Translations under genes and position numbers: made by a program
The notes under the pieces: model-generated
What the model was told of the DNA's origin: nothing
Database searches by the model: none
What the model saw: the letters and a program-made list of their open reading frames with translations, nothing else
NCBI GenBank assembly: GCA_930367215.1
Contig: OV884060.1
Coordinates: 10,062,001 to 10,126,000 of the forward strand
Direction of reading: 5' to 3'
From: Pollenia angustigena
Taxonomy: Eukaryota; Arthropoda; Insecta; Diptera; Polleniidae
Length of the DNA: 64,000 bases
Shown here: positions 23,277 to 34,424 of the stretch, piece after piece
Layout of the letters: every line of letters starts with the position of its first letter
Position numbering within the stretch: position 1 is the first letter of the stretch

Positions 23277-23404
23277 GGGCACTGCTACACGTTCAATATT
23301 GATGGATCGCAATCTATATCGCAGAAAAGCCTCATTTTATGTGATACATCAATATAGATCGCGATCCAAATGTCACGATATTTATTGAACGTGTAGCAGT
23401 GCCC
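23277..23404. mobile_element. PIF/Harbinger-like MITE, 128 bp, TSD TTA
   Basis: GGGCACTGCTACACGTTCAA at the left is the exact inverse of the right end. Most of the element folds on itself with a second arm (GGATCGCGATC / GGATCGCAATC). TTA is duplicated at 23274-23276 and 23405-23407. A 3-bp TWA target and termini beginning GGG are characteristic of PIF/Harbinger (Tourist-like) MITEs. Confidence 0.85.
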
Positions 23405-23662
23405 TTAAAGCTTATTTTAATTTATTTTAAATTTTTTTTTAGATACAAGTGCTTTCGCACTTCGAAATTCTAGTTAACATGAGGTTTTTTTATTTTAATT
23501 ATCTATCTGTATCAGAGAAGAGCTTCGTGTTAAACCAGTTCAGCCACAAAAATTCGCTGTTGGTCTTAAATCAGTCAAATAATGCGCAACTTGTTCGCTT
23601 TCTGTATTTATTCATCGATTTTTGTGCATTTGGTTGCAAGAACTTAATGCAGTGGTTTATTC

Positions 23663-24560
23663 TAGGGATTGCTGTTCGGTTTTAATCGAAACCGCGGTTT
23701 TAAATGCCTAAAAACCGAAACCGAAAACCGACAAAAAAACCTCGGATTAAGCTTTTACTTCAACAATATATTGATGCTTAAAGAAATTGCAAATTATATA
23801 ATACTCGAACTTCATATGCAAAAATGTTATACATAACAGCCTGCAACAATGACAAGGTATTTCATAATTCTTTAAATTCAAAATAAGTACGAAGAAGAAC
23901 ATATGTTACCTATTAAACTCTAAGTAGACACCTAATTTGTGTGGCACAAACTAATACCTGGGCCTGGCTGGGACCACTAGTATTTTGTAAGGAGTTTTTA
24001 GGGATATAGAAACAAACCGCTGGGCGATGCTGGGACTACTTTTATATGTATGGAGTTTTATGGCTATAGCAGAAACATTTTGATGGGAAATAGAATAATT
24101 CTTCGAAAAAAAAAGTAAAGAAAGAGTTCTTATGTGTTGCGTATGCTTTTTGATACGTTTCATTTTGATTTTATTTACTGGCCAGGCTCAGGTGGACACA
24201 ATATGCGCAAAATTTTTATTTTGCCAATTGCGACGCCCACGGTGTTAAAACTTTTTTTTCTCGTTTTCTTAATAAAGTAAGTACATAAAGTTCCGTTCTA
24301 ATATACTTAATAATTATATTAAAAAAAAAAAAAAAACTGGAAAAAAGCCTGCCAGGCACAGGTATACACTTAAGGGCTAATAAATGTACCTCAATTGAAA
24401 CAAATAAAAAATTGCATTACATACAAAAAAATATATAAATATATGTATGTTTATGTATTAAGCTTAACTTTAATATTTTCAAAACCGAACCGAAACCGAC
24501 CGGTTTTAATCATTTTAAAACCGACACCGCGGTTTCACATTTTTACGGTTTTCGAAAAAT
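23663..24560. mobile_element. Probable hAT-like remnant with AACCG-rich ends
   Basis: It starts TAGGGATTGCTGTTCGGTTT, a hAT-like terminus. It has dense AAAACCGAAACCG repeats in the first 100 bp and again at 24480-24550 (CCGAACCGAAACCGACCGG). No matching right terminus or target duplication was found. Another TIR element is nested inside. Confidence 0.45.
23957..24362. mobile_element. Nested TIR element, likely TA target
   Basis: The left end CCTGGGCCTGGCTGG is the near inverse of the right end (CCTGCCAGGCACAGG). TA is present at both sides. A third copy of the terminal motif, GGCCAGGCTCAGG, is internal at about 24181. No coding region. Confidence 0.5.
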
Positions 24561-24562
24561 TT

Positions 24563-25058
24563 CGAAAAAAAATTTATATGAAACGCAAACAAAAAAAAAA
24601 AAAAGCATAGTACTCTGTTCCAATTTGTGAAAAATGTTCAGCGACATCTATTATTAGATACGAAAAATTTGACATGTCGCCAGCTTATTATTGGTTTGGC
24701 GCATATGCCAAAAAGTCCTAATGGGGGAAAACGACAATGAAGATTTACATGAAGTTTTCTGAAAATATACCCAATAGATTTTTTTTTTGTTTTTTTCACC
24801 ACTGCTTCCGGAATATATTTTGAAGAAAAATGTTTATTGTGTAAACGTCCATGAACGAACTTGAAAGTTAATAGTATTTTATTGAAAGCAAAATTTAGGT
24901 TTTGTGCCGCATACGCCACTATTCAAAATTATTTTTTATTAAGTAGCTTTTTGTGCTGCACGTATACCTATTGCTGTGTATTAAGTTGTTTTGCTGTTGC
25001 TTTAACTACTTTTTTTCTTACGGCAATGAAGCAAAGCAATAGTGAAATTTATTTTGTA
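24563..25058. other. Spacer
   Basis: No recognisable gene; the overlapping 78-93 aa frames at 24638-25097 run on opposite strands and match nothing I know. Confidence 0.4.
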
Positions 25059-25246
25059 CGTTTTTGTGGCGGCATGAAACAACCCCCTAAAATATAACCC
25101 CCCAACAAAATAATGAAATAACCCCCCAAAAGTTTGTGCAGAGAACAACAACGATTTTTGAGGGGTTATTTAATTTTGTTGGGGTGTTATTTAATTTTTT
25201 TAATTGGGGGATTATTTCATATGAAATTATACCCCAAAAAATCATT

Positions 25247-25374
25247 CACCCCTATCGTGAATAAAAATTCCTTGGGAGTTTTTTCCCTTTTCCCATTTTT
25301 GCAATAGAATTAGCATAGGAAAAATTAAAAAAGGGAAAAAACTCCCAAGGAATTTTTATTCACGATAGGGGTGA
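25247..25374. mobile_element. Nested near-perfect palindromic MITE, 128 bp, TSD ATT
   Basis: The left arm CACCCCTATCGTGAATAAAA and onward is inverted at the right end over about 45 bp without visible mismatch, with a loop of about 40 bp. ATT is duplicated at 25244-25246 and 25375-25377. The near identity of the arms suggests recent insertion. Confidence 0.85.
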
Positions 25375-25446
25375 TTAAGAAATAAAGCCCTAATATATTT
25401 TTTAGGGGATTATTTCATTATCAAATTTATAATGAAAACGTTTTTG

Positions 25447-25770
25447 GGCGCAAGGACTTTCTCCACTTTGGTATATAGAACACCTGCTTCGATAAATAAA
25501 GCTACCCTGCATAGCCGGCCTTCGGCTGGGCGCAATGGTTTTCTTCTCTATGGTATACCAAACACCGGCTTCGCTAACTAACGCTTCTCTGCGTATCCGG
25601 GTCGAGTCGGTATTTTTATACAATAAAGGGGAAAATCCTGGCGCTATTCAGAGAAGCTTTAGTTAGCGAAGCCGGTGTTTGTTATACCATAGAGGAAAAA
25701 GTCATTGCGCCCGGCCGAAGGCCGGCTATGCAGAAAAGCCTTAGTTGGCGAAGCTTGTGTTTGGTATATC
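25447..25770. repeat. Inverted pair of 82-bp-type GC-rich modules
   Basis: GGGCGCAAGGACTTTCTCC, GCATAGCCGGCCTTCGGC and ACCGGCTTCGCTAACTAACG (25447-25590) recur in inverse as TTAGTTAGCGAAGCCGG and GCCCGGCCGAAGGCCGGC (25650-25770). Sequence and order match the units at 14000-14650. The 73-aa minus frame 25402-25623 comes from these repeats. Confidence 0.85.
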
Positions 25771-26058
25771 ATACCATGATATCTATCGCGTGATTCTTTA
25801 AAGCAAAACTGTATAATTAATTGTATTACATATATTGGGCTCTTATTTCATTTCAGAAATTGGGGTTTTATTTCATATGAAATAAGCCCCTTAAAAATTA
25901 GGGAATTATTTCATTTATGTTTGGGGCGTTATTTCATTTCGTTGGGGGCTAATTTCATTTTCAAAATTGGGGCTTTATTGCATATGAAATAAGGCCCCAA
26001 GCTTTGGGGAGTTATTTCGATATTTTTTTGGGGGGTTGTTTCATGCCGCCCGTTTTTG

Positions 26059-28620
26059 TATGAAGAATTTGCTGCAATCGCAAAACAATACTTACAAAAC
26101 AGTTGATATAGAGCAAAATGTATGCTTTATATCTCTGAAATCATAAAAAATTTCGCGAAATAGGTTTTGGCTTCAGAAAGGGAGTATTTAAAATATATTT
26201 ACCCCACACCTAACCTCAAATTTTTTAAAATAAAAAACCAATAATGAGCTGAAGATATATAAAATAATAACCCCACTGTGCAAAAAGCTTCTGAGAATGA
26301 TGGTGATGTTTTCATGATTCTTCTACTACTGCTGCTGATAGCGACATGTTAACATTGTAATACATTGTTGCATCAAGAAAATAATGAAAGATAAAACTTA
26401 AGCAGGCTGGGGGGAAAAAATGTATATAAGTATGTAGATATGTACATGTATTCAATCTCTCATCCTTGCGAACACACATACACTCTTTCACTCATAAACA
26501 CACACATAGACACCATTCTAACATAAACATTAAAAGGTAAACAAGAAAATCTGTTAACAAAGTTGTTTTTTTCTTTTAAGTTTTTTCTTTCAACTTTCCT
26601 ACTTTTAAGTTGTTGTTGTTGTATTATTTGGTTCTAAATGAGGCAAAACATTTGCTTTTGTTGCTTGAAAATTAAGTCGTGAAGCTCTAAATGAAGTGTG
26701 GAGGAATTATAATTCTTCTTTTTCTTCTTTATAAATTGAAATTTATGCATATTTTGGTAATTTTTAAATTTTTATTTCAAAAATTTCTGCATGAAAACAT
26801 GACAATGTATTGTTAACTTCCGTTTCCTTTTTTATGTACTAGGATACATACATATAACTGTTTTATTACACATGCACAAACACACACACAAAATTACACT
26901 TGTTGTACCAGTGTTATCTGCGTTTTGGAAGCCATTTTTATTGTTTTAATATTCACGTTAACTCTACTGTTTCCTTCTAACAATTTCGGTCCGTTTGTTT
27001 TATCTCTTTGTTTTTTTGCTGGTTAAAAAATCTGCCAACATTTTTGCCTTGCTAAGCATTGTCTCCAAATTTTGCACACATACCTTCCAAAATTTTTTAA
27101 AAAGTTATGCTTTTCCTTAACTGGCAAACAATGCAATGTACCAATAATAAAAGCAGTAGTTAGAAGTAGTAGAAGGGAAATCTCATGGAAATGCTTATCC
27201 GTTTAAAGTCATAAACACAATTCATTGTAGGCTTATCACTGCCACGACTATGGAAAACTCAACCAACTCAAATGGTTATTCGGCACAACCATTGTTTTTG
27301 CCGTTTTTTTCTTCTCTAAAAAAGACAACTGTTTTTATCTTTTAGAAAAAAATATCTTAATTACCTTTAGAAATTATGATTATAAGTAAGCAATTTTCTT
27401 TTAAAGCAGCTTACAAAAAAAACAAATAAAAAATCTTAATATTTAAAATAGTGTTTCTTATAAACGGCTTTTTTAGGGAAAAAAATTTCCTTATCATTAA
27501 ATTAATAGCAGTTTTGTGCTAAAAACTTTGAAGTGTCTAATTTTTTTTACCCACTCAAGAAACTAAAATCAACAATTGGCGCAAAAAAGAAAAACGCTTA
27601 AATACAAATTGTAACAAATTTTTGTTTTACACTTCATTAGACAACGACAATCATTATGGCAAAAAGCCACTTTCTGCCACTAATTAGAGAAAAGATATTT
27701 TTTGGTGTGTGTATGTCTGTCTGTCTGTCTTTCTTTCTTCTTTAAAATAGCACTTTAACTTTAGGGAAATTTTCTATATTCCTTGTACTAATTTTGAGAA
27801 AGAAACTTAGAATACTTGTGAGCAAATAAAATTATAAAAATTACTCGAATTCTAAGTAGAAACTGAATGAATGGAAATAATATTCTTAAGTTGAAATAAA
27901 AAACAAAATGAAGGAGCCGAACCCAAAAAGTTTCATAAAACCCCTACAGATGTGTTCAAGGTTAAAGGGCCAATCTCATTTTCTTATCACGGTATTCCTT
28001 ATATTTCAACTACAAAATTCTGCCTAGCAACGCCTTGATGTGCATTAAAATTATACTTAAGGGACAATTCTAGCGTATAAATTTCATGTTTATGTTCTAT
28101 CAATCCTTGTTTAGGAGCTGGAGCTTACACAGCTCCATTGCACGGAAGTGGCCCACAAATAGCCCCTTAGTAGTTCTAATTTTGTCATTAAAACAAAAAA
28201 CAGCTACTGACTGAACATCCTTTAGATTTTTTCCAGGGGTCTCATTAACGACCAGCCCACCAACATTTTTATATTCTACACTAAAAAGAAAAATCAATCC
28301 GAACATCAATACGAGCTCGTACCGCGAAAATAACGTAAGCGACATCATTTTTAATTTTCGTTTTTTTTTTTTTATTATTAAATGACTTTATTGGCAACAC
28401 TTGCACATCTCCTAAAATGTCATGGTCACATAAGGTAACGTTAAGATTTTATAGCAAGAAACATTTTATCGTAAGCGACAAATGTTATACAAAATGTTTA
28501 TGAAATTAAATATAATAAATTCTCTTCTATGAGTGTGCACAACTACGTAATAAAAGAGAATAATAGAGAAAATAAAAAACGCGGCGCCCTGATTTTGCCG
28601 ATCGCAGTTCTAACCTAAAT
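26059..28620. other. Long spacer with no supported gene
   Basis: AT-rich with scattered microsatellites (TGTCTGTCTGTC near 27716, CACACACA near 26880). A minus-strand 82-aa frame at 28100-28348 (ends GHFRAMELCKLQLLNKD) is less biased than its neighbours. I do not recognise it, and it could be a transposon or exon fragment. Confidence 0.4.
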
Positions 28621-28637
28621 ACTAGGGAGGGAGATAG

Positions 28638-28638
28638 A

Positions 28639-28671
<33 letters not shown>

Positions 28672-28676
28672 GAGAA
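28638..28676 (+). repeat. (GA)n microsatellite
   Basis: About 19 dinucleotides of AG with one GGG interruption. Such GA tracts can bind GAGA factor, but no other promoter signal is near. Confidence 0.9.
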
Positions 28677-29109
28677 TATAATTATTTATTTAGTTATCCA
28701 CCCGTTTCGTTACACATGTTTGTGTTGTATTCCGCAATTTGTTTACAGAAGCACCCTCAATTATAAGACAAGCAACACGTCCAATATGGTTTTCGCCATC
28801 ATTTTAAATAATTTTAGCAAATGGAATTCGGGAATTTTAGATTTTTATTTCACTTTTTAAACATAAAAACAATGTATGTTTTTATTATTGTAGCAAACCG
28901 TTTTTAACCTATTTTGAAGTGTTGTTGTTTCTACAATAAACTTTTGCAAACACACGCGTATGCACGCAGTTAGAATATAGAGTGGCACCACCAACGAACA
29001 GTTCAATCTTTTATTTACTTGATGCCAATTTCAATTGTTTTAAGTATTTTCGTAATAAAATCTTTAAGTACGACTCGTAATAAAAGTGAGTGGAAAAAAC
29101 TTTAATTTA

Positions 29110-29745
29110 GTAGGAGCTGCCGTTACAGTGAACGGCGAGCGTTTTCGAGATATGCTGATTGAATTTTTGTTTCCAAAAACTAGTCAGTTAAACATCAACG
29201 ATAATTGGTTTTAACAAGACGCCGCAACTTGGTTTACATCGCGCTTATTAATCGATTTATTGCAAAATCAATTTGGTGACAACTTTATATCCAGAAGTGG
29301 TCGCGTTCACTGACCCCCGCGTTGAGCACTTCTTGTTAACTTTTTATGGGGCTAAGTTAAGTCATTGGTTTTTGCTGATAAGCCGGCAATACAGAGGCGT
29401 CACGAGACAAAAAAGATTGTGTTCTTTATGTCTTTTTCTTCGAAAGCTGCCCTTTTTGCTTTTTTGTTTTGATTACGCAATTTGTGTTGATAGTAGCGGC
29501 CTGTTTTTACACTTTGCCACTTCACTTCCAAAAAACGTTTTCTTTCTCTTTTGTATGAAACACAACAATAAGCTGCCCTCGCAAATGATTGAGGCATTTT
29601 TTTCATACGTCACTTTTTTCCTCTCTGTATGCTTTGCGATTGGAAGACAATATTCAAGCCACGATTGGCGCCATACGCCCAGGCCAGATTTATTGAAAAA
29701 AGTAGTCAAAAATCAATTGTCTCTCTACAGATTAACAAAGCTGGT
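29110..29745 (+). pseudogene. Decayed Tc1/mariner-superfamily transposase fragment
   Basis: From 29110 the frame reads VTVNGERFRDMLIEFLFP and then a WFxQDAATWFTSR block equal to the second catalytic Asp region (normally WFQQDGATCHTA). It continues to SRSGRVH-PPR. In-frame stops stand at 29212 (TAA) and 29311 (TGA). After a frameshift the motif FLWG-VKSLVFADKPA appears near 29345-29395, again with a stop. About 240 bp of unrelated sequence follow, and then LEDNIQATIGAIRP near 29640-29680 resumes the C-terminal part. Such blocks are typical of mariner-like DDE transposases. The 158-aa frame 29273-29749 is mostly an out-of-frame reading. Inactive relic. Confidence 0.8.
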
Positions 29746-30726
29746 CTAGTAGACATAAAGGACAATTAAATTTTTTGGATTCCCAAGGTAGTCATAAGGT
29801 CATATGCATGTCTTAAAATAATCACAAGATAAAAATATGAGTGCTGTGAACAACCCTCATAATTTAGATGTCTACTGAGTAGTTATGACAAAACAATAAA
29901 TACGGCATAAAAAGTCTTATTATTTTAGGATTTTTTTTTGTATGAAACACAACAATAATTTTTTTAAACTATTGTAAAATATTAGGATATTATGACAATA
30001 TGACTTGATAGAACATTTTGTAAATCCCCCTCATATTTCTCCAAATCATTAAAAAGTGTACTGTATGAGCCAGTAGAATTTAATTTAAGAAAAAAGACGT
30101 GGGACAGGCAAATTAAATTTTGATAAAAGCGTTCAATATCTTTGATAAACTTAGTATATTGACTTAAAATGTAAAATAAATTTCTTTGAAAAATAACAGC
30201 CATCAAAAAGTATGCTTTTTTTTTATCATTTTCACTACTTGTAGTACATACTGCTAAAAATAATCATCACTACCACAAATATTCATGGTGTTGCACAGTA
30301 GTGTAACAAAAAAAGAAAGTTGTAATGAATAGAGAATAAGGTAAGTTATCTATCGTTTTTATTCCAATTATTTATAACATGAAAAAGGTAGTGAATGAGG
30401 GTTGTATTAAGTTTGATGTTCTAGTGTTTTTTTTGACATTTTTTAAAAAAAGTAGAAAAATGATTTAAAATTTCCCGGGATCTCGTAAATTATCGCTATT
30501 AAGAAAAACTGCAAAATAATTTTATAATTTTGAAGACTTTTATTAAAGTTTTTTAAAGAATTTTTAGGGCCAATTTCATTTATATTTAACAATTACTAAA
30601 ACTGTTATTTAACATATTGTAAACATACAGTTTTGGCACTAAATTCTTAAATTTGAAATCTTCATAAAATTTTTTTGAATATAATTTTGAAATTTTTTTA
30701 TCCATAAAGAATTTGACAATACCTGG
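29746..30726. other. AT-rich spacer
   Basis: No gene. It contains a second copy (29938-29958) of the phrase GTATGAAACACAACAATAA, which also occurs within the insertion in the mariner relic. Confidence 0.5.
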
Positions 30727-30962
30727 GGCCTGATTCTGGCAGTCGTGATCGAGTACTTTCTCGATTCGAAAGCAATTTAATATCTAATTATTTCAGTCAA
30801 TACTGAACGAATCGAAATTTTTTTTCATTGTTGTAAAGCATTAATTTGAGTTTCACAATACTGAAAAAATAATTTCGATTCGTTCAGTATCGACTGAAAG
30901 AATATAAAATAAAATTGCTTTCGAAACGAGAAAGCACTCGATCTCTACTGCCAGAAAAAGCC
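30727..30962. mobile_element. MITE with ~50-bp inverted termini
   Basis: Left GGCCTGATTCTGGCAGTCGT and the following GATCGAGTACTTTCTCGATT pair with the inverse of the right end (CTTTCGAAACGAGAAAGCAC, TCGATCTCTACTGCCAGAAA then AAGCC). A second inner inverted pair (ACTGAACGAATCGAAATT / AATTTCGATTCGTTCAGT) makes the whole 236 bp fold up. The target duplication could not be resolved. Confidence 0.75.
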
Positions 30963-32500
30963 GCTGCACATATCCAGCGTGCTGTGTTTCGGAGTATTGA
31001 AAAACTTTTAAAAGTTAAACATTTGTCCAATTCACAAGCTTGTAGTAACGTCGTATTCGTATAAGGACAACAACAACAACAATATGTTTGCGTAAATATT
31101 AAAAATTTCTAATATTTACACAAATATGCTTCATACTTTTTCATATGTTTACCTAACTGATTGTACTGTTTGTTCCTTTAGTTTTGTTCTCTAGTTATCA
31201 CCATCTCTTTTCAAAATTAGCCCACTGTACATTGGGTGTTGTATTTGTATCTATAATGTAGTTCCTCAATGTATAAGTGTGTGCTTGTGAATGTTGGTTG
31301 TATGTAGTGTGTTCCAAAATGCAATCATAAGTCATTTGTCTATTATTATAATTTGTTAAAATTTTATAAAAAGCTACACTTTGCAGTTTTTTCTACTTCT
31401 TATACTGCTTCTTCTTTTTCTGTGTTCTACATTTAACTAACGCTTAGTTGGGTTGTTTGCCTTAAAAAAAAACTTTTTCCTCTTTCAATTTGTTGTTATT
31501 ATTTTTGAAGAAAAATTAGTAAAAAGAAACTTCATTTTTAGTGGCATCAAAAAAAAAAAAAACATTTAACTGCTTCACTCTCAAGTCATTTGCAAAGAAC
31601 TTGAAACTTTTCTTAAATAATTTTTTTTTGCATATAAAATTCTCGTATATAAAAAATTATGGCAACATTTTCATTTATTATAAAAAGCTAAGAAAAAATG
31701 AAAATTATTCGCGTTGAAATTTGAGTAATGAGTTTGAATTGTTGTGAATGAATGTGTGTATGCCGGAAAGAATTGGTGGGTGTATGTGTATGTGTATGTG
31801 TATGTGTGCGTGTGCGTGTGCATCCGTTTCTTAGGAGTTTTCCTTAATTTTAAACATCAAGCACTCCATCACAGCCACCCCGAAATCATCATTATAATCA
31901 TTAAAGTCTATTTAATTCACAGTGTGAAATACGGTTTCTGTATTTTATTAGAAATTTAGGAATATTTTGAGTAAAAAAAATATGGAATATTTCACCTTAA
32001 AAGTATTTAATTTGTAATTATGAAATTTTACTAAACAAGGGGAGATTACGAACATTTTGTGTAGGAAATTGTGCTGAATTTTTTAATAATAAATTTTTAA
32101 ATAAATATCTTTGAAAATTTAAGTAGTTCGAATACTCTAAGCGAATAAGTCAAATACCCTTTTAAGCCCTTTACAAAGAATAAGTCTGTTTAGACAATGA
32201 GAGTCTAGTAATTAAACTTATCAGTTTTTCTTCTTTGAACTATCTTCGGCGTTCACAAATATTAGACTCGCATTATTTTTTACTTTTTTATGTATGAAGG
32301 AAGTACACACACGTATTTTCAAAGTACGTAAAGCTGAGTACTTGTTTCTTTTAACCTCGTCTCTCTCTCTCGCCTATTAAGGAGTAATCCTTAAAATATT
32401 GTTACGGAATAAAATTTTTTATTTAAATACTTATTTATTTAAATAAGTCAAATTACAAATTGATTTTAATTTTCTTAAATAAAAAAAGATTTAACAGTTC
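30963..32500. other. Spacer with microsatellites
   Basis: No gene. An AACAAC run near 31068-31082 and a TGTATGTGTATGTG microsatellite at 31774-31821, the latter giving the low-complexity part of the 71-aa frame there. Confidence 0.5.
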
Positions 32501-32715
32501 GTGATTTTATAACTCGAGAACCACTCAACCGATTTTCAAACGAGTACATGCGTTGGAAAGGTCTACTTTCACTGACGGCTTATAAAAAACCCTCCCGTTA
32601 GGTGGAGCTGTTGTCATGATATTTAAATTTAACAGGTTATTAACAAAATTCTCCAGTATTTCATTTTTTGTTTTTATTTAGAAAATCTCGAGCAGCGCCG
32701 GGACCAAACAACTAG
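32501..32715 (+). mobile_element. Helitron-like 3' part ending CTAG
   Basis: AACTCGAGAACCACTCAACC, GATTTTCAAACGAGTACATG and TTAGGTGGAGC lead to a short GC-rich end GAGCAGCGCCGGGACCAAAC, then AACTAG before T. A 3' end in CTAG followed by T preceded by GC-rich sequence is characteristic of insect Helitrons. Compare 48052-48940. Confidence 0.55.
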
Positions 32716-32799
32716 TACTATATAAAACAATATTTAAATAATTAGTATTGTGGTTATGTGATTGAAAAGTTTATGGTTTTTAATCAAAATTTTTGAAAT

Positions 32800-33097
32800 T
32801 TTAATCAGGCTAAAGTTCATTGAATTTAAGTTTCATTAAATTTTGAATTAAAAATTTAATCAAGTGAATGAAACGTTTAATTTAGAGAATTAAACGTTTA
32901 ATCAAGTGTATTAAACGTTTAATTGACAGCATTAATTTGCACCAGTATACAAATTAATAATATCAATTAAACTTTTAATTCACTTGATGAAACGTTTAAT
33001 TCACTTGATTAAACGTTTAATTCACTTGATTACATTTTTAATTAAAACTGATTTTATTTTTGATTAATGCGTTTACTGGGGCAAAATTTTTTCTGTG
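32800..33097. repeat. TIR-family fragment with TTAATCAAGTGAATTAAACG repeats
   Basis: Repeated TTAATTCACTTGATTAAACG phrases in both orientations end in TTTGATTAATGCGTTTACTG, GGGCAAAATTTTTTCTGTG at 33097. The complete relative at 57912-58149 shows this is one terminus of a TIR element. The left terminus was not found here. Confidence 0.6.
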
Positions 33098-33814
33098 TAT
33101 ATATAGGGTTACCAGACGAAGTTGGGGGAAAATCGCCTTTAATCAGGACAGTACAAATTTTAAGTTTTAATAGTTATTTTTTCTATTATTTTATAGTCAA
33201 AACATTAATGGTAGGTTGTCAGTGATATAAAATTTAAATGGATTCATTCGGTGTTATAAACTTGTTTTTGAAAAAAAATGTCAAATCAAGAAATCGTAAA
33301 AAACTTGATGTTAATAAATCGGCAATCTGGCAAAGGTATATTTTATGAAAAACAAACTAAAGAAATTGGAATTTCGTCATTCATTTTGTTCATTTATTTA
33401 TTTATTAAATATCAATTTATTAACAAATTTGGGTTTATGTATATTTTTTTTTTATACTTTGAAGAACACACTTTTTGATTTTCATGTGTACATATTTTTT
33501 TTATATATATTGAAAACTTTTTGTCAGCTGTTAAAAACAGGGTGATCCATTTTTGTGTTTTGTTCTCGTCAAATAAAAAAATTGCAGTATTACATGTTCG
33601 GCAACACATTTTATACATGCACCTTTTAAAATGTTTTTTTTTTTGTAGAAAAGAAAACACCGTTAGTATGTCTGTCTTTTAATTTTCAATATGTAAAAGA
33701 GGTCTTAGGAAAATCATCCCAAATGGTGCGTCTAAGTTTTAATATAGAAACAACTACTTATTTTGTTTGGCAAAATATACAAATCGAAAAAAGGGACTTT
33801 ACCGGTTATTTATT

Positions 33815-34424
33815 TAAAAAATAATTTGAAAATACCGACAACCTTATTGCTAAATAAAAACCGAAGGAGATCAGATGAAGTGAAGTATATCATACACCGT
33901 TTACAAAAATTGAGGCACTTGAATGCTTCTTTTGATACCTTGAATATATGTTCTGTCCATCGGACATCACATTGTATCCACATGCACAGAACATCAAGAG
34001 ATTCTGAGTCCTTAATTATTATATCATCCATATATACAGATGAGGCCCCTTGATCCGTCGCATCCGTCGTCGTCGTTTATGCATTGGATTTTTCGGGGAA
34101 TTAAAATCGACCCAACGTATCATTTATGTTTTGGCTCATTGCACCGACATCGGATACGCTGGGTCGATAATTAAAAGAATACGAATGACAAAGGTTGGTG
34201 TCATCTGCAAAGGAGTAGATAGGGTTGAAAGTTTGACACAGGTGGTCATTTAGAAAAATAAGGAATAAAGTAGGTGGAAGAACGAAGCCTTGCGGCACCC
34301 CTAGATGAATCTTGAACTCGTTTAATGAGGCCCCATCTATAACAACTTGTGTAGAGAGATCTCTGAGAAAGCTCGATGTAAATCGATTGAAGTTATCACC
34401 GACACCTTCTTTCGGTCTTTTCAA
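33815..34424 (-). pseudogene. Non-LTR retrotransposon (LINE) reverse transcriptase fragment
   Basis: On the minus strand, from 34424 down, the frame reads FTSSFLRDLSTQVVIDGA, then LGVPQGFVLPPTLFLIFLND (normally GVPQGSVLSPTLF) and SFADDTNLCHSYSF, the catalytic FADD box. The frame breaks near 34100-34030, then resumes as ESLDVLCMWIQCDVRWTEHI and KRCMIYFTSSDLL to about 33850. The order and spacing are those of Jockey/CR1-like reverse transcriptases and the segment just C-terminal to them. Both ends of the element are missing and there is at least one frameshift, so this is an inactive internal fragment. Confidence 0.85.

Larger units (their letters stand above)
25067..26050. mobile_element. TIR element with CCCC-rich ends and 8-bp TSD CGTTTTTG
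   Basis: The left end TGGCGGCATGAAACAACCCC is the inverse of the right end (GGGGTTGTTTCATGCCGCC). The exact 8-bp repeat CGTTTTTG lies at 25059-25066 and 26051-26058. Subterminal parts are built from repeated ATTTCAT and AACCCC phrases. The centre is a palindrome of the same GC-rich module found at 14000-14650. A second small MITE is nested at 25247-25374. No transposase. An 8-bp duplication suggests a hAT relative, but the termini are not typical. Confidence 0.85.

Noticed and set aside
29273..29749. 158-aa plus frame as an intact gene
   Set aside because: Mostly out of frame with the mariner transposase relic and crosses an inserted segment; the real similarity lies in other frames broken by stops.
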